Origin: Bacteroidales bacterium
Lineage (GTDB): Bacteria; Bacteroidota; Bacteroidia; Bacteroidales; UBA932
Length of the DNA stretch: 64,000 nt
NCBI GenBank assembly: GCA_017400135.1
Contig: JAFPVJ010000021.1
Coordinates: 97,159-161,158 of the forward strand
Reading direction: 5' to 3'
A model generated the notes under the pieces. The model was not told where the DNA came from and did not search any database. It worked only from the letters and a program-made list of their open reading frames with translations. Position numbers and translations under genes: made by a program. Of the stretch, positions 16,751-25,596 are shown piece after piece (the first letter of the stretch is position 1; the number at the start of each line of letters is the position of its first letter).

Positions 16751-18753
16751 TGAAAGCCGGTCTGCTCGTCTCCCTGGCCGCCCTCTCCCTGACGGCCGCT
16801 GCATCCTGTGACCGCATCCCCGTGGCCCGGCAGCACGAGATCCGCTTCGAGGCCACCCAGGCAGAGACACGGACCAGCTTCACCGAGCCCCAGGACGGGC
16901 TCTATCCCGTCATCTGGACAGCGGATGACCGGAGCATCAGCATTTCCCTGGATTCCGCCACACCGCTTGAAGCGGCCATCCATGCCTCTGAGGACGGACA
17001 GACGGCCTGGTTCTCCGCCAGCTTTACGGACGACGGCCACGACGGCCATACCTTCTATGCGCTGAGTCCGGCCTCCGCGTTTGCCGGCATCACCGACGGG
17101 GAATGGTCCTATACCGTTCCGGAAGAGCAGACCCCGACCGCAACCAGCGTCGATCCGGCGGCTATGGTCCTGTGTGCGACCGCCACGACTCCGGGCGCAC
17201 TGCCCGACGAAGTCCGGCTTTCGTTCACCCACCTGACCGCCTACGGATGCTTTTCCTTGCTGAACCTCAACACGGACATCCAATCCGTCAGTCTGGATTT
17301 CGGAGATGGAAATACGCTGACGCTCCGGACCACTTCGCCGGAAAGCATCTGGTTCGGCATACGGCCAATGGACGTCTCCGGCAAGGAAGCGACGATCCGG
17401 GTCAAGACCGGATCCGGCTCTTACGTCAAGGATATCGTATTCCCGGAAGGGAAAGCCTTCGAGGCCGGAAAGATCTCGCATTTCACCGTGGATATGGCCG
17501 GCACCGCCTACGAGCCGGACAGCAAGTCCATCAGCATCCTGGCAATCGGCAACAGTTTCTCCATCGACGCGATGGAGTATCTCTACGCTTACCTGAAACA
17601 GGCCGGATATGAAAGCATTTTCCTGGGCAACCTCTACATCGGCGGCTGTTCCCTGGAGAAACATGCCGGCAACATCACCAACGGCACCGCCGCTTACACC
17701 TACTATACCAATTCCAGCGGGACCTGGAGCTCTGTCGAAGGCCGGGACGCGCTCAGCGCCCTGAAGTCGCGCAACTGGGACTACGTGTCCATGCAGCAGG
17801 CCAGCGGCTGGTCGGGCATGCCCGATTCATACGAACCCTACCTTTCCACGGTCGTGGACTCCGTCAAGGCATACTGTCCGGACGCGAAAAGGATGTGGCA
17901 TCAGACCTGGGCCTACCAGGCCAATTCCAGTCATTCCGACTTCACCAAATACGGATGTGTCCAGATCCGCATGTATGACGCCATCGTGGAAACTGTCCGT
18001 ACGAAGATTCTAGCACGGGGGGACTTCGATTTCGTCATCCCCTGCGGCACGGCCATCCAGAATCTGCGGACCAGCTTCATCGGAGACACCGTGACCCGTG
18101 ACGGCTATCACATGTCCTATCAGATCGGGCGTGTCGCCACGGCCCTGATGTGGCTCAAACAGATCAGCGGATGTCCGCTGGACGACATCGACATCCAGCC
18201 TTCCGGCTATTCCCTCACGGCCAGGCAGGTCGCAGCGATCAAGGATGCCGTGAAAAAAGCCTACGCCCAACCCCTCGCAGTCACGGCCGCCGCCGACCCG
18301 CCGGCATTGACCTGGCACGAACCGGATCCTGCACTGCAGCAGGTCTTTGCAGACGCAGGCTACGACCCCGGCGCCTATCGCGAACTGCCCTACTCCCTCA
18401 CCCTTCATGCCTTCTACAATTCCACTGGCGGATCGGGACTGACCACCACGGCTTCCAACAGCGACGAGTTCGCCGCAACGCAGTTCTTCTCGAAGGAGAA
18501 TCTCCCGGTCGGCTCCGTACTGGTCTTGAAGGGAGGCTATCAGTACCGCCCGGAGAAGTGGACGCGCCTGAGCGCCAAGACAAGCGACCGTCCGGGACAG
18601 ACGCAAGTGCAGGTATTTGCCATAACGGATGCGTGGTGGAGCGGCAACGCCTACCGCGCCTTCAACCTCTCGAAAGCCGGCAATCCGCACTTGACGGACG
18701 CCGAGATGCAGTCCCTGCGATCCTGCCTGTCTATCTTTGTCCCCGTGGATTAG
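16750..18753 (+). CDS. DUF4886 (SGNH-like) lipoprotein with fimbrillin-like N-terminal domain
   Basis: A 667-residue lipoprotein with the lipobox ending at Cys20 (TAAASC). Residues about 30-255 resemble the fimbrillin/Mfa-like beta-sandwich of Bacteroidales surface proteins (EIRFEATQAETRTSF). From about residue 258 a DUF4886 domain begins, with the SGNH-type block ILAIGNSFS around residues 262-270 and the serine as likely nucleophile. The C-terminal ~150 residues are unassigned. DUF4886 proteins are probably carbohydrate esterase-like, but no substrate is known. Its ATG overlaps the mltD stop by one base, placing a surface protein at the end of the partition operon. Confidence 0.8.
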   Translation: MKAGLLVSLAALSLTAAASCDRIPVARQHEIRFEATQAETRTSFTEPQDGLYPVIWTADDRSISISLDSATPLEAAIHASEDGQTAWFSASFTDDGHDGHTFYALSPASAFAGITDGEWSYTVPEEQTPTATSVDPAAMVLCATATTPGALPDEVRLSFTHLTAYGCFSLLNLNTDIQSVSLDFGDGNTLTLRTTSPESIWFGIRPMDVSGKEATIRVKTGSGSYVKDIVFPEGKAFEAGKISHFTVDMAGTAYEPDSKSISILAIGNSFSIDAMEYLYAYLKQAGYESIFLGNLYIGGCSLEKHAGNITNGTAAYTYYTNSSGTWSSVEGRDALSALKSRNWDYVSMQQASGWSGMPDSYEPYLSTVVDSVKAYCPDAKRMWHQTWAYQANSSHSDFTKYGCVQIRMYDAIVETVRTKILARGDFDFVIPCGTAIQNLRTSFIGDTVTRDGYHMSYQIGRVATALMWLKQISGCPLDDIDIQPSGYSLTARQVAAIKDAVKKAYAQPLAVTAAADPPALTWHEPDPALQQVFADAGYDPGAYRELPYSLTLHAFYNSTGGSGLTTTASNSDEFAATQFFSKENLPVGSVLVLKGGYQYRPEKWTRLSAKTSDRPGQTQVQVFAITDAWWSGNAYRAFNLSKAGNPHLTDAEMQSLRSCLSIFVPVD

Positions 18754-19346
18754 ACCCGGTCGGCCAGACGGCGGTAAACCAGGGCGAAAAGCCAACCCAA
18801 CAGCAATCCGACAGCGGCTCCTACGAGGATGTCGCCGAAGTAATGCCGGCCCACAAAAATGCGGCTCAGGCTAACCAGCGACGCCCAGATGAAAATCGCC
18901 CAGCCGTAAGCCTTGTAAGAATGCCTCTCATCGGAGCGGAAAATGCCGTACGTGGAGGCAGCAAAACCGAAAGTGTTGGCCGCATGGCCGGAGAAAAAAC
19001 CGTACAACCCGCCGGCGTCGCCCGGAACGTGCAAGCCGTTCGCAAGCATCCACGGGTCGTGCGTGGGCCGCGGCCGACAAATCCAGTGCTTGAAAAGCTG
19101 GGACAACTCTTCGCTGCAGGCGAAGGTCAGCAGGATCGCCGCCACCGCGACGAGCGCCCGTTTCCAGCCCAGGCGGCGGAACAAGAAGTACAGCACGAGC
19201 ACATACAGCGCCACCCAGACCCATTTGTCGGAAAAGAACATCCAGACGGCATCCGACCACGGTGCATGGAAGGAATTGACCCAGAGCGTCGCCGCCTTGT
19301 CTGCGCTGACGACCGAATTCCCGATCACTTGTGCAGCGCTTTCCAT
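18750..19346 (-). CDS. PAP2 family membrane phosphatase
   Basis: A 198-residue protein with five to six hydrophobic segments and the three-part PAP2 signature: KHWICRPRP (residues 86-94), SGHAANTF (119-126) and [12 protein letters not shown] (161-172). The histidines at 121 and 168 are the expected catalytic pair. Members dephosphorylate undecaprenyl diphosphate, phosphatidylglycerol phosphate or lipid A; which applies here is unknown. Its start lies 22 bases inside the end of obg, so it is translated with it. It converges with the DUF4886 gene and overlaps it by four bases. Confidence 0.88.
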   Translation of the reverse strand: MESAAQVIGNSVVSADKAATLWVNSFHAPWSDAVWMFFSDKWVWVALYVLVLYFLFRRLGWKRALVAVAAILLTFACSEELSQLFKHWICRPRPTHDPWMLANGLHVPGDAGGLYGFFSGHAANTFGFAASTYGIFRSDERHSYKAYGWAIFIWASLVSLSRIFVGRHYFGDILVGAAVGLLLGWLFALVYRRLADRV

Positions 19347-20317
19347 AACTCTTCCTTCAGTTCTTTCAGTCCTTCACCGCTGACGGACGAGATGAACACA
19401 TGCGGAATCCCCTTCGGCAGATGTGGAACCATCTCCTGCTCCAGTTCCTCGTCGATCAGGTCACATTTCGTGATTGCCAGGACCCGTTCCTTGACCAGGA
19501 GCTCGGGATTGAACTGCTCCAGCTCATGCAGCAGGGTCTTGTATCCGGCCGCGATGTCGTCTTCCTCCGCGGACACCATGAAGAGCAGCACGGAATTGCG
19601 CTCTATGTGGCGCAGGAAGCGGATGCCTATCCCCTTCCCTTCATGCGCCCCCTCGATGATGCCGGGAATGTCGGCCATGACGAAAGAGCGGTCGTCGTAA
19701 TAACTCACGATGCCCAGGTTCGGTTCCAGGGTCGTGAAAGCGTAAGAAGCGATCTTGGGCTTTGCGGCCGTAATGGCCGAGAGCAGCGTGGACTTGCCCG
19801 CATTAGGGAACCCCACCAGGCCGACGTCGGCCAGAAGTTTCAATTCAAAGATGAACCAACCTTCCACGCCCTCCTCGCCCGGCTGGGCATAACGGGGCGT
19901 CTGCTGGGTAGCAGTCTTGAAATGGTCGTTGCCCCAGCCGCCACGGCCGCCCGGGCAGAGAATCTTCTCCTCGTTGGGCTCCACCAGCTCCATCAGCACC
20001 TCGTCGGTTTCGGCATCCTTTACAACGGTCCCAAGAGGGACATCCAGGTAGATATCCTCACCGTTCTTGCCGTGCATCAGGGCAGCACCGCCCCGACCGC
20101 CGTTCTCCGCCTTGACATGCTTGCGATATTTCAGATGGATCAGGGTCCAGAACTGGGGATTGGCCCGAAGGATGATGTGGCCGCCCCGGCCGCCGTCGCC
20201 GCCGTCCGGACCACCCTTGGCAATGTATTTCGCCCGGTGCAGATGGACCGATCCCGCGCCCCCGTGTCCGGACGCGCAGTAAATCTTGACGTAGTCTATG
20301 AAGTTGGATTCTGCCAT
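19325..20317 (-). CDS. obg: GTPase Obg/CgtA
   Basis: A 330-residue GTPase with the glycine-rich Obg fold in the first ~158 residues ([30 protein letters not shown]) and a G domain with the P-loop GFPNAGKST, the DIPGI G3 motif and TKCD as G4. It lacks a long C-terminal extension, as in other Bacteroidetes. Obg acts in large ribosomal subunit maturation and stress responses. A perfect TATATTTG -7 box lies about 40 bases upstream. In many Bacteroidetes hpt, adk and obg adjoin; here the fused hpt-adk gene is 2.3 kb away. Confidence 0.96.
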   Translation of the reverse strand: MAESNFIDYVKIYCASGHGGAGSVHLHRAKYIAKGGPDGGDGGRGGHIILRANPQFWTLIHLKYRKHVKAENGGRGGAALMHGKNGEDIYLDVPLGTVVKDAETDEVLMELVEPNEEKILCPGGRGGWGNDHFKTATQQTPRYAQPGEEGVEGWFIFELKLLADVGLVGFPNAGKSTLLSAITAAKPKIASYAFTTLEPNLGIVSYYDDRSFVMADIPGIIEGAHEGKGIGIRFLRHIERNSVLLFMVSAEEDDIAAGYKTLLHELEQFNPELLVKERVLAITKCDLIDEELEQEMVPHLPKGIPHVFISSVSGEGLKELKEELWKALHK

Positions 20318-20356
20318 TTTGAGCTGTTTAAACCGATTTGGCGGGTTCTATCGTTG

Positions 20357-20364
20357 CAAATATA
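20357..20364 (-). promoter_or_regulatory. Promoter -7 box of obg
   Basis: TATATTTG on the minus strand is a perfect TAnnTTTG match, giving a leader of about 33 bases. No clear TTTG is seen at the -33 position. Confidence 0.5.
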
Positions 20365-20412
20365 GGAATGTTTTATTACTTTCATCGCCGACGTCATCAG
20401 AAAAACAATCAC

Positions 20413-21546
20413 ATGGAAAGATCGAAAGTCTATTACACCGACTTCCGGACCACGAAATTCGGTGAGAGCATGCCGGCCAAGCTGAAAAGGCTGGCCCACA
20501 AGGCCGGGATGGCCGACATCGACATGAACGGCAAGTTCGTGGCCATCAAGATGCATTTCGGCGAATTGGGAAATGTCAGTTACCTGCGTCCCAACTATGC
20601 CAAGGCCATCGTCGACCTTGTCAAGACGCTCGGAGGCAAGCCCTTCCTCACGGACTGCAACACAATGTATCCCGGATACAGGAAGAATGCCCTGGAGCAC
20701 CTGGAATGTGCCTGGGAGAATGGGTTCACTCCCCTCTCGGCCGGATGCCCGGTCCTCATCGGTGACGGCCTGAAGGGAACGGATGACATCGCCGTTCCGG
20801 TGAAAGGCGGTGTATACACGAAGGAAGCGCGCATCGGACGCGCCGTCATGGATGCCGACGTGATCATCAGCCTTACCCATTTCAAGGGACACGAGATGAC
20901 CGGCTTCGGCGGCGCGATCAAGAACATCGGCATGGGCTGCGGCTCGCGCGCCGGGAAGAAAGACCAGCATTCCGCCGGGAAAGCGTATATCGACCCGGGC
21001 AGGTGCCGGGGATGCCGCCTTTGCCAGAAAGAATGCGCCAATGGCGGCCTGGTGTACGATACTCAGGCAAAAAAAATGACCATCGACGAAAACCACTGCG
21101 TGGGTTGCGGGCGCTGTCTGGGAGCCTGCAATTTCGATGCGATCTCCTTCGCCGAGGACCAGGCGGTCGCCGTCCTCAACGCCAAGATGGCCGAATATAC
21201 GAAAGCGGTCGTCGACGGGCGCCCGAATTTCCATCTGTCGCTCATCATGGACGTTTCGCCCTATTGCGACTGCCACGGAGAGAACGACGCCCCCATCCTG
21301 CCGAACATCGGCATGTTCGCTTCCAGCGATCCCGTCGCCCTGGACCAGGCCTGCGCGGACGCGTGCATGGCCGCGGAGCCCCTGCGAAACTCGGTACTGG
21401 GAGACCACCTGCATGAAAAAGGCTTCCACGACCACCACGACCACTTTAAAAACACCACGCCGGAGTCGGAATGGGAGACCCAGCTCATCCACGGGGAGAA
21501 GATTGGACTGGGGACCCGCCGGTACGAACTGATTTACATGAAATAA
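20413..21546 (+). CDS. DUF362 domain protein with two 4Fe-4S clusters
   Basis: A 377-residue soluble protein with a DUF362 domain (about residues 1-190 and 245-320) and an inserted bacterial ferredoxin domain. Two Cx2Cx2Cx3C motifs start at Cys198 (CRGCRLCQKEC) and Cys229 (CVGCGRCLGAC), each able to hold a 4Fe-4S cluster. DUF362 ferredoxins are widespread in anaerobes with unknown function, probably electron carriers or metalloprotein maturation factors. I chose ATG 20413, since the extension up to 20338 reads through the divergent promoter region. RhaT follows 31 bases later but has its own -7 box. Confidence 0.88.
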   Translation: MERSKVYYTDFRTTKFGESMPAKLKRLAHKAGMADIDMNGKFVAIKMHFGELGNVSYLRPNYAKAIVDLVKTLGGKPFLTDCNTMYPGYRKNALEHLECAWENGFTPLSAGCPVLIGDGLKGTDDIAVPVKGGVYTKEARIGRAVMDADVIISLTHFKGHEMTGFGGAIKNIGMGCGSRAGKKDQHSAGKAYIDPGRCRGCRLCQKECANGGLVYDTQAKKMTIDENHCVGCGRCLGACNFDAISFAEDQAVAVLNAKMAEYTKAVVDGRPNFHLSLIMDVSPYCDCHGENDAPILPNIGMFASSDPVALDQACADACMAAEPLRNSVLGDHLHEKGFHDHHDHFKNTTPESEWETQLIHGEKIGLGTRRYELIYMK

Positions 21547-21550
21547 TCCT

Positions 21551-21558
21551 TATCTTTG
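21551..21558 (+). promoter_or_regulatory. Promoter -7 box of the RhaT-like gene
   Basis: TATCTTTG is a perfect TAnnTTTG match 20 bases before ATG 21578. No good -33 box is seen. Confidence 0.45.
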
Positions 21559-21577
21559 ATAAACAGACTTTTGCTTT

Positions 21578-22591
21578 ATGTGGATCGTAATCGGACTACT
21601 CATCATCGCATTCGGGGCCTTCTGCCAGTCCAGCAGCTATGTCCCGATCAACAAAATCAAGGATTGGCACTGGGAGAGTTTCTGGCTCGTCCAGGGCATT
21701 TTCGCCTGGCTCATTTTCCCGCTGATCGGCGCCCTGCTGGCCGTACCTTCGGGCCACAGTCTCTTTGAAATTTACGCCCAGTATCCGAAAGAAAGCCTCC
21801 TGACCATCCTTTTCGGCGCCCTGTGGGGCATCGGCGGCCTGACTTTCGGCCTGTCCATGCGCTACCTCGGCGTCGCGCTGGGCCAGAGCATCGCCCTGGG
21901 TACCTGTTCGGCGCTCGGCGCCATCCTGGGACCCGTTTTCACCGGGCATGCAAATGACCTCACCTCCGCCGTCATCATCGGTGTCGTGGTCATGCTGATC
22001 GGCATCACGATCATCGGCATCGCCGGTGCGATGAAATCCGCCTCCCTGCCCGAGGAAGAAAAGAAGAAAGCCGTCAAGGATTTCAACTTCGGCAAGGGCA
22101 TCGTCGTGGCGCTGCTGTCCGGTTTCATGAGCGCCTGCTTCGCCATCGGCCTGAGTTTCGGCGCCCCGCTGCACTGGGAAGAGACCCGCGACATCTTCCA
22201 GTCTCTCCCGGCCACCCTGCTTGTCACTTTCGGCGGTTTCCTGACCAATGCCACCTACTGCCTCTACCAGAACGCCAAGAACAAGAGTTTTGGCGACTAC
22301 AAGAAGGGCAGTCTCTGGAAAACCAACCTGCTCTTCTGCGCCCTGGCCGGCCTGCTGTGGTACAGCCAGTTCTTCGGGCTGAGCCTGGGTAAGGGTTTCC
22401 TTGCCGACTCCGCCGTCCTGCTGACCTTCAGCTGGTGCATCCTGATGTCGCTCAACATCGTGTTCAGCAATGTCTGGGGCATCATCCTGAAAGAATGGAA
22501 GGGCCTGTCGAAGAAAACGATCGCAGTACTGCTCATCGGCCTGGCGGTCCTGGTGTTCAGCACCTTCCTGCCGCAGTTGCTGCAGCATTAG
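21578..22591 (+). CDS. rhaT: RhaT-family sugar/proton symporter
   Basis: A 337-residue protein with about ten membrane segments. It aligns with the L-rhamnose-proton symporter family across its length, with characteristic stretches SSSYVPINKIKDWHWESFW (residues 16-34), GALWGIGGLTFGLSMRYLG and CALGAILGP-like segments. RhaT imports 6-deoxyhexoses with protons. No rhamnose isomerase or kinase gene is nearby, so the substrate may be another sugar; the fucosidases 14 kb away are not evidence of linkage. A strong bidirectional terminator follows. Confidence 0.88.
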   Translation: MWIVIGLLIIAFGAFCQSSSYVPINKIKDWHWESFWLVQGIFAWLIFPLIGALLAVPSGHSLFEIYAQYPKESLLTILFGALWGIGGLTFGLSMRYLGVALGQSIALGTCSALGAILGPVFTGHANDLTSAVIIGVVVMLIGITIIGIAGAMKSASLPEEEKKKAVKDFNFGKGIVVALLSGFMSACFAIGLSFGAPLHWEETRDIFQSLPATLLVTFGGFLTNATYCLYQNAKNKSFGDYKKGSLWKTNLLFCALAGLLWYSQFFGLSLGKGFLADSAVLLTFSWCILMSLNIVFSNVWGIILKEWKGLSKKTIAVLLIGLAVLVFSTFLPQLLQH

Positions 22592-22606
22592 AATCACTTC
22601 CATACA

Positions 22607-22643
22607 AAAAGCTCCGTGCCGCATTCCGCAGCACGGAGCTTTT
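22607..22643. terminator. Bidirectional terminator between the RhaT-like gene and hpt-adk
   Basis: A 13-base-pair perfect stem (AAAAGCTCCGTGC / GCACGGAGCTTTT) with an 11-base loop lies between two converging genes. A T-rich tract follows on the plus strand, and the leading A-run serves as the U-tract on the minus strand. Confidence 0.85.
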
Positions 22644-22659
22644 GTCTATTTTAGACCGA

Positions 22660-23784
22660 TCAGAACGTATCGACCAGCTTGAAGATACGGTCACGGACTT
22701 CCTCGATGGTTCCGATACCGCTCACCTCGTGGTATTTACCTTTCTCCTTATAGAATCCGATCTCGGGCTCGGTCTGCTGGTGGTAGGTGTCGATGCGGTG
22801 CTGGATGATCTCCACGCTGGCATCGTCGGCACGGCCCTCGACCGTGGCACGGTAGCGGATCCGCTCGACCACCACATCGTCAGGGATCATGATGCTGACC
22901 ACGGCCGTCAGTTGGGCGCCGATCTTGGCCAGCATGTCGTCCAACACCTGAGCCTGCTCGATCGTACGGGGGAAGCCGTCCAGCAGGAAGCCGTTCACGC
23001 CCTTGACGGTCTTGAACTCCTGACCGATCATCCGGATGACGACATCGTCGGGGACGAGGCGTCCGTCCTCGATGAGGGCTTTCGCCTGGCGGCCCAGCTC
23101 CGTGCCGGCGGCGATCTCCTTGCGCAGCAGTTCGCCGGTGGAAATGTGATGGAGGTTGTAGCGCTCCGCCATCGCTGTGGCATGGGTGCCCTTGCCCGCT
23201 CCGGGAGGCCCGAAAATCACATAGAACTTCATAGAAGTATCTTCCTTGTCCAGGACATAGATGTCTTCGAAATTGCGGCCCACCTCATTGTAATCCAGGC
23301 CGTAGCCCACGATGAAGGCATTGGGGATGGACAGGCCGACATAGTCCAGTTTGACGTCCTTGGAATAGGCCTCGGGCTTGAACAGGAGAGTGCAGATCTT
23401 GACCTCCCTGGCCTTGTGCTCCTTCAGCTTCTCGGCAAGCGTGACGATGGTGTTGCCCGTATCGACGATGTCTTCCACGACGATCACGCGACGGCCGGCG
23501 ACCGGGGTCGTGAAGCCCATCAGCTCCTGCACCTTGCCCGTCGTGGTCGTACCCTCGTAAGAGGACAACTTGATGGAAGCCAACTCGCAGGTGAAGTTCA
23601 GCCGCTTCATCAGCGCGGGGGTAAACATCATCGAGCCGTTCAACACGCAGAGGATCACGGGAATGTCCGAGCAGCCCTCGTTGTCCTTGTTGATCTTGGC
23701 CGCAACCTCGTCGATGGCCTTCTCAATCTCCGCATTGGGGATGAAAAGCTTGAATGTCTTGTCGAAAAGTCTGATTTTTTCCAT
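22660..23784 (-). CDS. hpt-adk: Fused hypoxanthine phosphoribosyltransferase - adenylate kinase
   Basis: A 374-residue single frame with two complete enzymes. Residues 1 to about 180 are HPRT, converting hypoxanthine or guanine plus PRPP to IMP or GMP; the PRPP loop is VVVEDIVDTGNTI. Residues 185-374 are adenylate kinase, equilibrating AMP, ADP and ATP: P-loop GPPGAGKGT right after Met185, LLDGFPRT, and a short zinc-free LID (EGRADD). The junction is only a few residues (DKEDTS), with no stop. Met185 (at 23232) could also be an internal start giving a free 190-residue Adk of normal length. A -7 box lies 22 bases upstream of the ATG. Fusion of two genes that are neighbours in relatives is the simplest origin. 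Confidence 0.93.
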   Translation of the reverse strand: MEKIRLFDKTFKLFIPNAEIEKAIDEVAAKINKDNEGCSDIPVILCVLNGSMMFTPALMKRLNFTCELASIKLSSYEGTTTTGKVQELMGFTTPVAGRRVIVVEDIVDTGNTIVTLAEKLKEHKAREVKICTLLFKPEAYSKDVKLDYVGLSIPNAFIVGYGLDYNEVGRNFEDIYVLDKEDTSMKFYVIFGPPGAGKGTHATAMAERYNLHHISTGELLRKEIAAGTELGRQAKALIEDGRLVPDDVVIRMIGQEFKTVKGVNGFLLDGFPRTIEQAQVLDDMLAKIGAQLTAVVSIMIPDDVVVERIRYRATVEGRADDASVEIIQHRIDTYHQQTEPEIGFYKEKGKYHEVSGIGTIEEVRDRIFKLVDTF

Positions 23785-23805
23785 AACGATCGTGAAATGT
23801 GTTCA

Positions 23806-23813
23806 CAAATTTA
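23806..23813 (-). promoter_or_regulatory. Promoter -7 box of hpt-adk
   Basis: TAAATTTG on the minus strand matches TAnnTTTG, giving a leader of about 16 bases. A TTTG (23828-23831) is only 14 bases away, shorter than the usual spacing. Confidence 0.5.
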
Positions 23814-23875
23814 ACAATCTTTTTCCACAAATGCAGCGAAAGATTCCGTAAATTGGAAGCGCCAAACGACAAACT

Positions 23876-25588
23876 ATGAAGACGCTCCTGAAAGGGCTCC
23901 TGTGCGCCCTGACGCTGGCCGCAAGCCTGTGTGTCCAAGCCCAGGAAAAAGAAATCCTGGCGCTGACCGGCGCGGCCGCCATCGAAGAACTGGAAGAAGA
24001 CGAATACGAGCGCCTGTACGGCCTTCTCACCGCCCCCATACCCCTCAATTCCGTATCCGCCTCCCGGCTGCAGACCTGCGGCCTTTTCACCCGTTTCCAG
24101 GCCGTCTCCCTGGCCGATTACCGCAGCCGCAGCGGAGACATCCTGTCCGTCAGTGAACTCGGCTTGATCGACGGTTTCTCCAGGGAAACGGCGGAAGCCC
24201 TCGCTCCCTTCCTGTCGCTGCAGCCGACCGGAAAGACAGGGATGCCGCCCCGGAACCGGACCCACGGCGATCTCGTCCTGCGGGGCGAACTGAAAAACGG
24301 ACTCACCGGCTATGCAGTCAAGGGGCGTGTCGAACGGGAAGGGCGCTTCACCCTTTCCGCCACGGCCCGGACCGGCTCAGCCGAAAAACCCGGACTGCCG
24401 GACACCTGGTCCTTCAACGCCACCCGGCATTTCCGGAAACGAAGCGGCCAGTTGATGTTGGGTGATTTCAACGCCCGCTTCGGACAGGGGCTCGCCCTCT
24501 GGAACGGTTTTTCCCTCGGAGGGCTGACCACGGCCGAATCCTTCGCCCGCCATCCGACCGGGCTCTCCCCCGCCTGGTCACTCAGTCCGGACGGCCCCTT
24601 GCGGGGCCTGGCAGCCGATCTCGGCATCCGGCGGATGACCCTTTCGGCCGTCACCGCCTTTCCGGGACTGAGGCAAAGGATGGACGGAGACCTGCGGGCA
24701 GGCATGGCGGCGCTCGGCGCCTTCAACGCCCACTGGACGGGACGCAATGCCGAAGTTTCAGTCACGGCGGTGCTGGGAACACCTTTATATGCCGGAGAGA
24801 AACAGCCGGCCACCCCCGGCCGGCTGGCGGCCGATTTCCGCTGGACGCCGGGACACCTGGGATATTTCGGAGAAGTAGCCGTGGATCTCCGGTCGGGAGC
24901 CCTGGCGGGCGTCGGAGGCTTCGTCTGGTCTCCCGCATACCAGCACAAGCTGTCCGTCGTGGCCCGCCACTATCCCATTGATTTCCAGTCAGACCTGTGC
25001 GGCGGCGTACGGGCCGGGACCCGCTGCAGCGGAGAAAGCGGCATTGCAGCCGGCGTGCGTTTCCCCTGGCTTCGCCTGACGACCGATTATGCCCGCTTCC
25101 CCGGGAAAGGGTACGGGCAGCTCAAGATCCTGGCCCTGTCTCCCCTGCATTTCAAGGATCGATACACCCTCACCCCGCGCATCCAGTTCCGGTGGCGGGA
25201 GGGAAGGTTGAGACAGGAATACCGCCTCGAGGCCGCCCTGGAAGGGAGTCCCTGGCAGGCGAAACTCCGGGCAGACGCCGTCCGGTGCGACGGGTGGGCC
25301 TGGCAGGCGTACACCGAAGCCGGCCGCAAGACGGAGCGCTTCAGCCTCTATGCCCGGGCGGGCCTCTTCGTCGTTGATGACTGGGATGACCGGATCTATG
25401 TCTATGAACGAGACGTGCCCGGCAGTTTCAACGTCCCCGCCCTTTACGGCCGCGGCAGCTTCGCCAGTCTTGTCGCCGGACTCAAATGGAAAAGACACAG
25501 ACTGTATCTGAGGGTTGCAGCAACCCGCTACGTCACGGACAAGCCGGGACGCAGCGAATGCAAAGTGCAGTATGCGTTGGATCTCTGA
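23876..25588 (+). CDS. Secreted helix-hairpin-helix protein with barrel-like C-terminal region
   Basis: A 570-residue protein with a signal peptide (cleavage after VQAQ). The region of about residues 50-110 resembles two ComEA-like helix-hairpin-helix units (PLNSVSASRLQTCGLF; DILSVSELGLIDGFS). The rest is a long series of alternating aromatic/hydrophobic strands with polar turns, ending in a hydrophobic terminal strand, consistent with an outer-membrane beta-barrel. Such HhH-barrel proteins recur in Bacteroidetes without known function; a role in DNA contact at the envelope has not been shown and is only suggested by the HhH motif. It is not in an obvious operon and converges with the nitroreductase gene. 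Confidence 0.75.
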   Translation: MKTLLKGLLCALTLAASLCVQAQEKEILALTGAAAIEELEEDEYERLYGLLTAPIPLNSVSASRLQTCGLFTRFQAVSLADYRSRSGDILSVSELGLIDGFSRETAEALAPFLSLQPTGKTGMPPRNRTHGDLVLRGELKNGLTGYAVKGRVEREGRFTLSATARTGSAEKPGLPDTWSFNATRHFRKRSGQLMLGDFNARFGQGLALWNGFSLGGLTTAESFARHPTGLSPAWSLSPDGPLRGLAADLGIRRMTLSAVTAFPGLRQRMDGDLRAGMAALGAFNAHWTGRNAEVSVTAVLGTPLYAGEKQPATPGRLAADFRWTPGHLGYFGEVAVDLRSGALAGVGGFVWSPAYQHKLSVVARHYPIDFQSDLCGGVRAGTRCSGESGIAAGVRFPWLRLTTDYARFPGKGYGQLKILALSPLHFKDRYTLTPRIQFRWREGRLRQEYRLEAALEGSPWQAKLRADAVRCDGWAWQAYTEAGRKTERFSLYARAGLFVVDDWDDRIYVYERDVPGSFNVPALYGRGSFASLVAGLKWKRHRLYLRVAATRYVTDKPGRSECKVQYALDL

Positions 25589-25596
25589 GCCGGAAG

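Noticed and set aside
18150-19700. A 516-codon plus-strand frame spanning the DUF4886/PAP2/obg junction
   Set aside because: It overlaps the in-frame DUF4886 gene in another frame and runs antisense to PAP2 and obg. Its translation has no domain-like content.
22660-23232. Adenylate kinase as an independent gene starting at Met185 of the fused frame
   Set aside because: The frame is open with no stop, no promoter box and no gap before that methionine, so the fused product is the simpler reading. An internal start remains possible and is noted in the entry.
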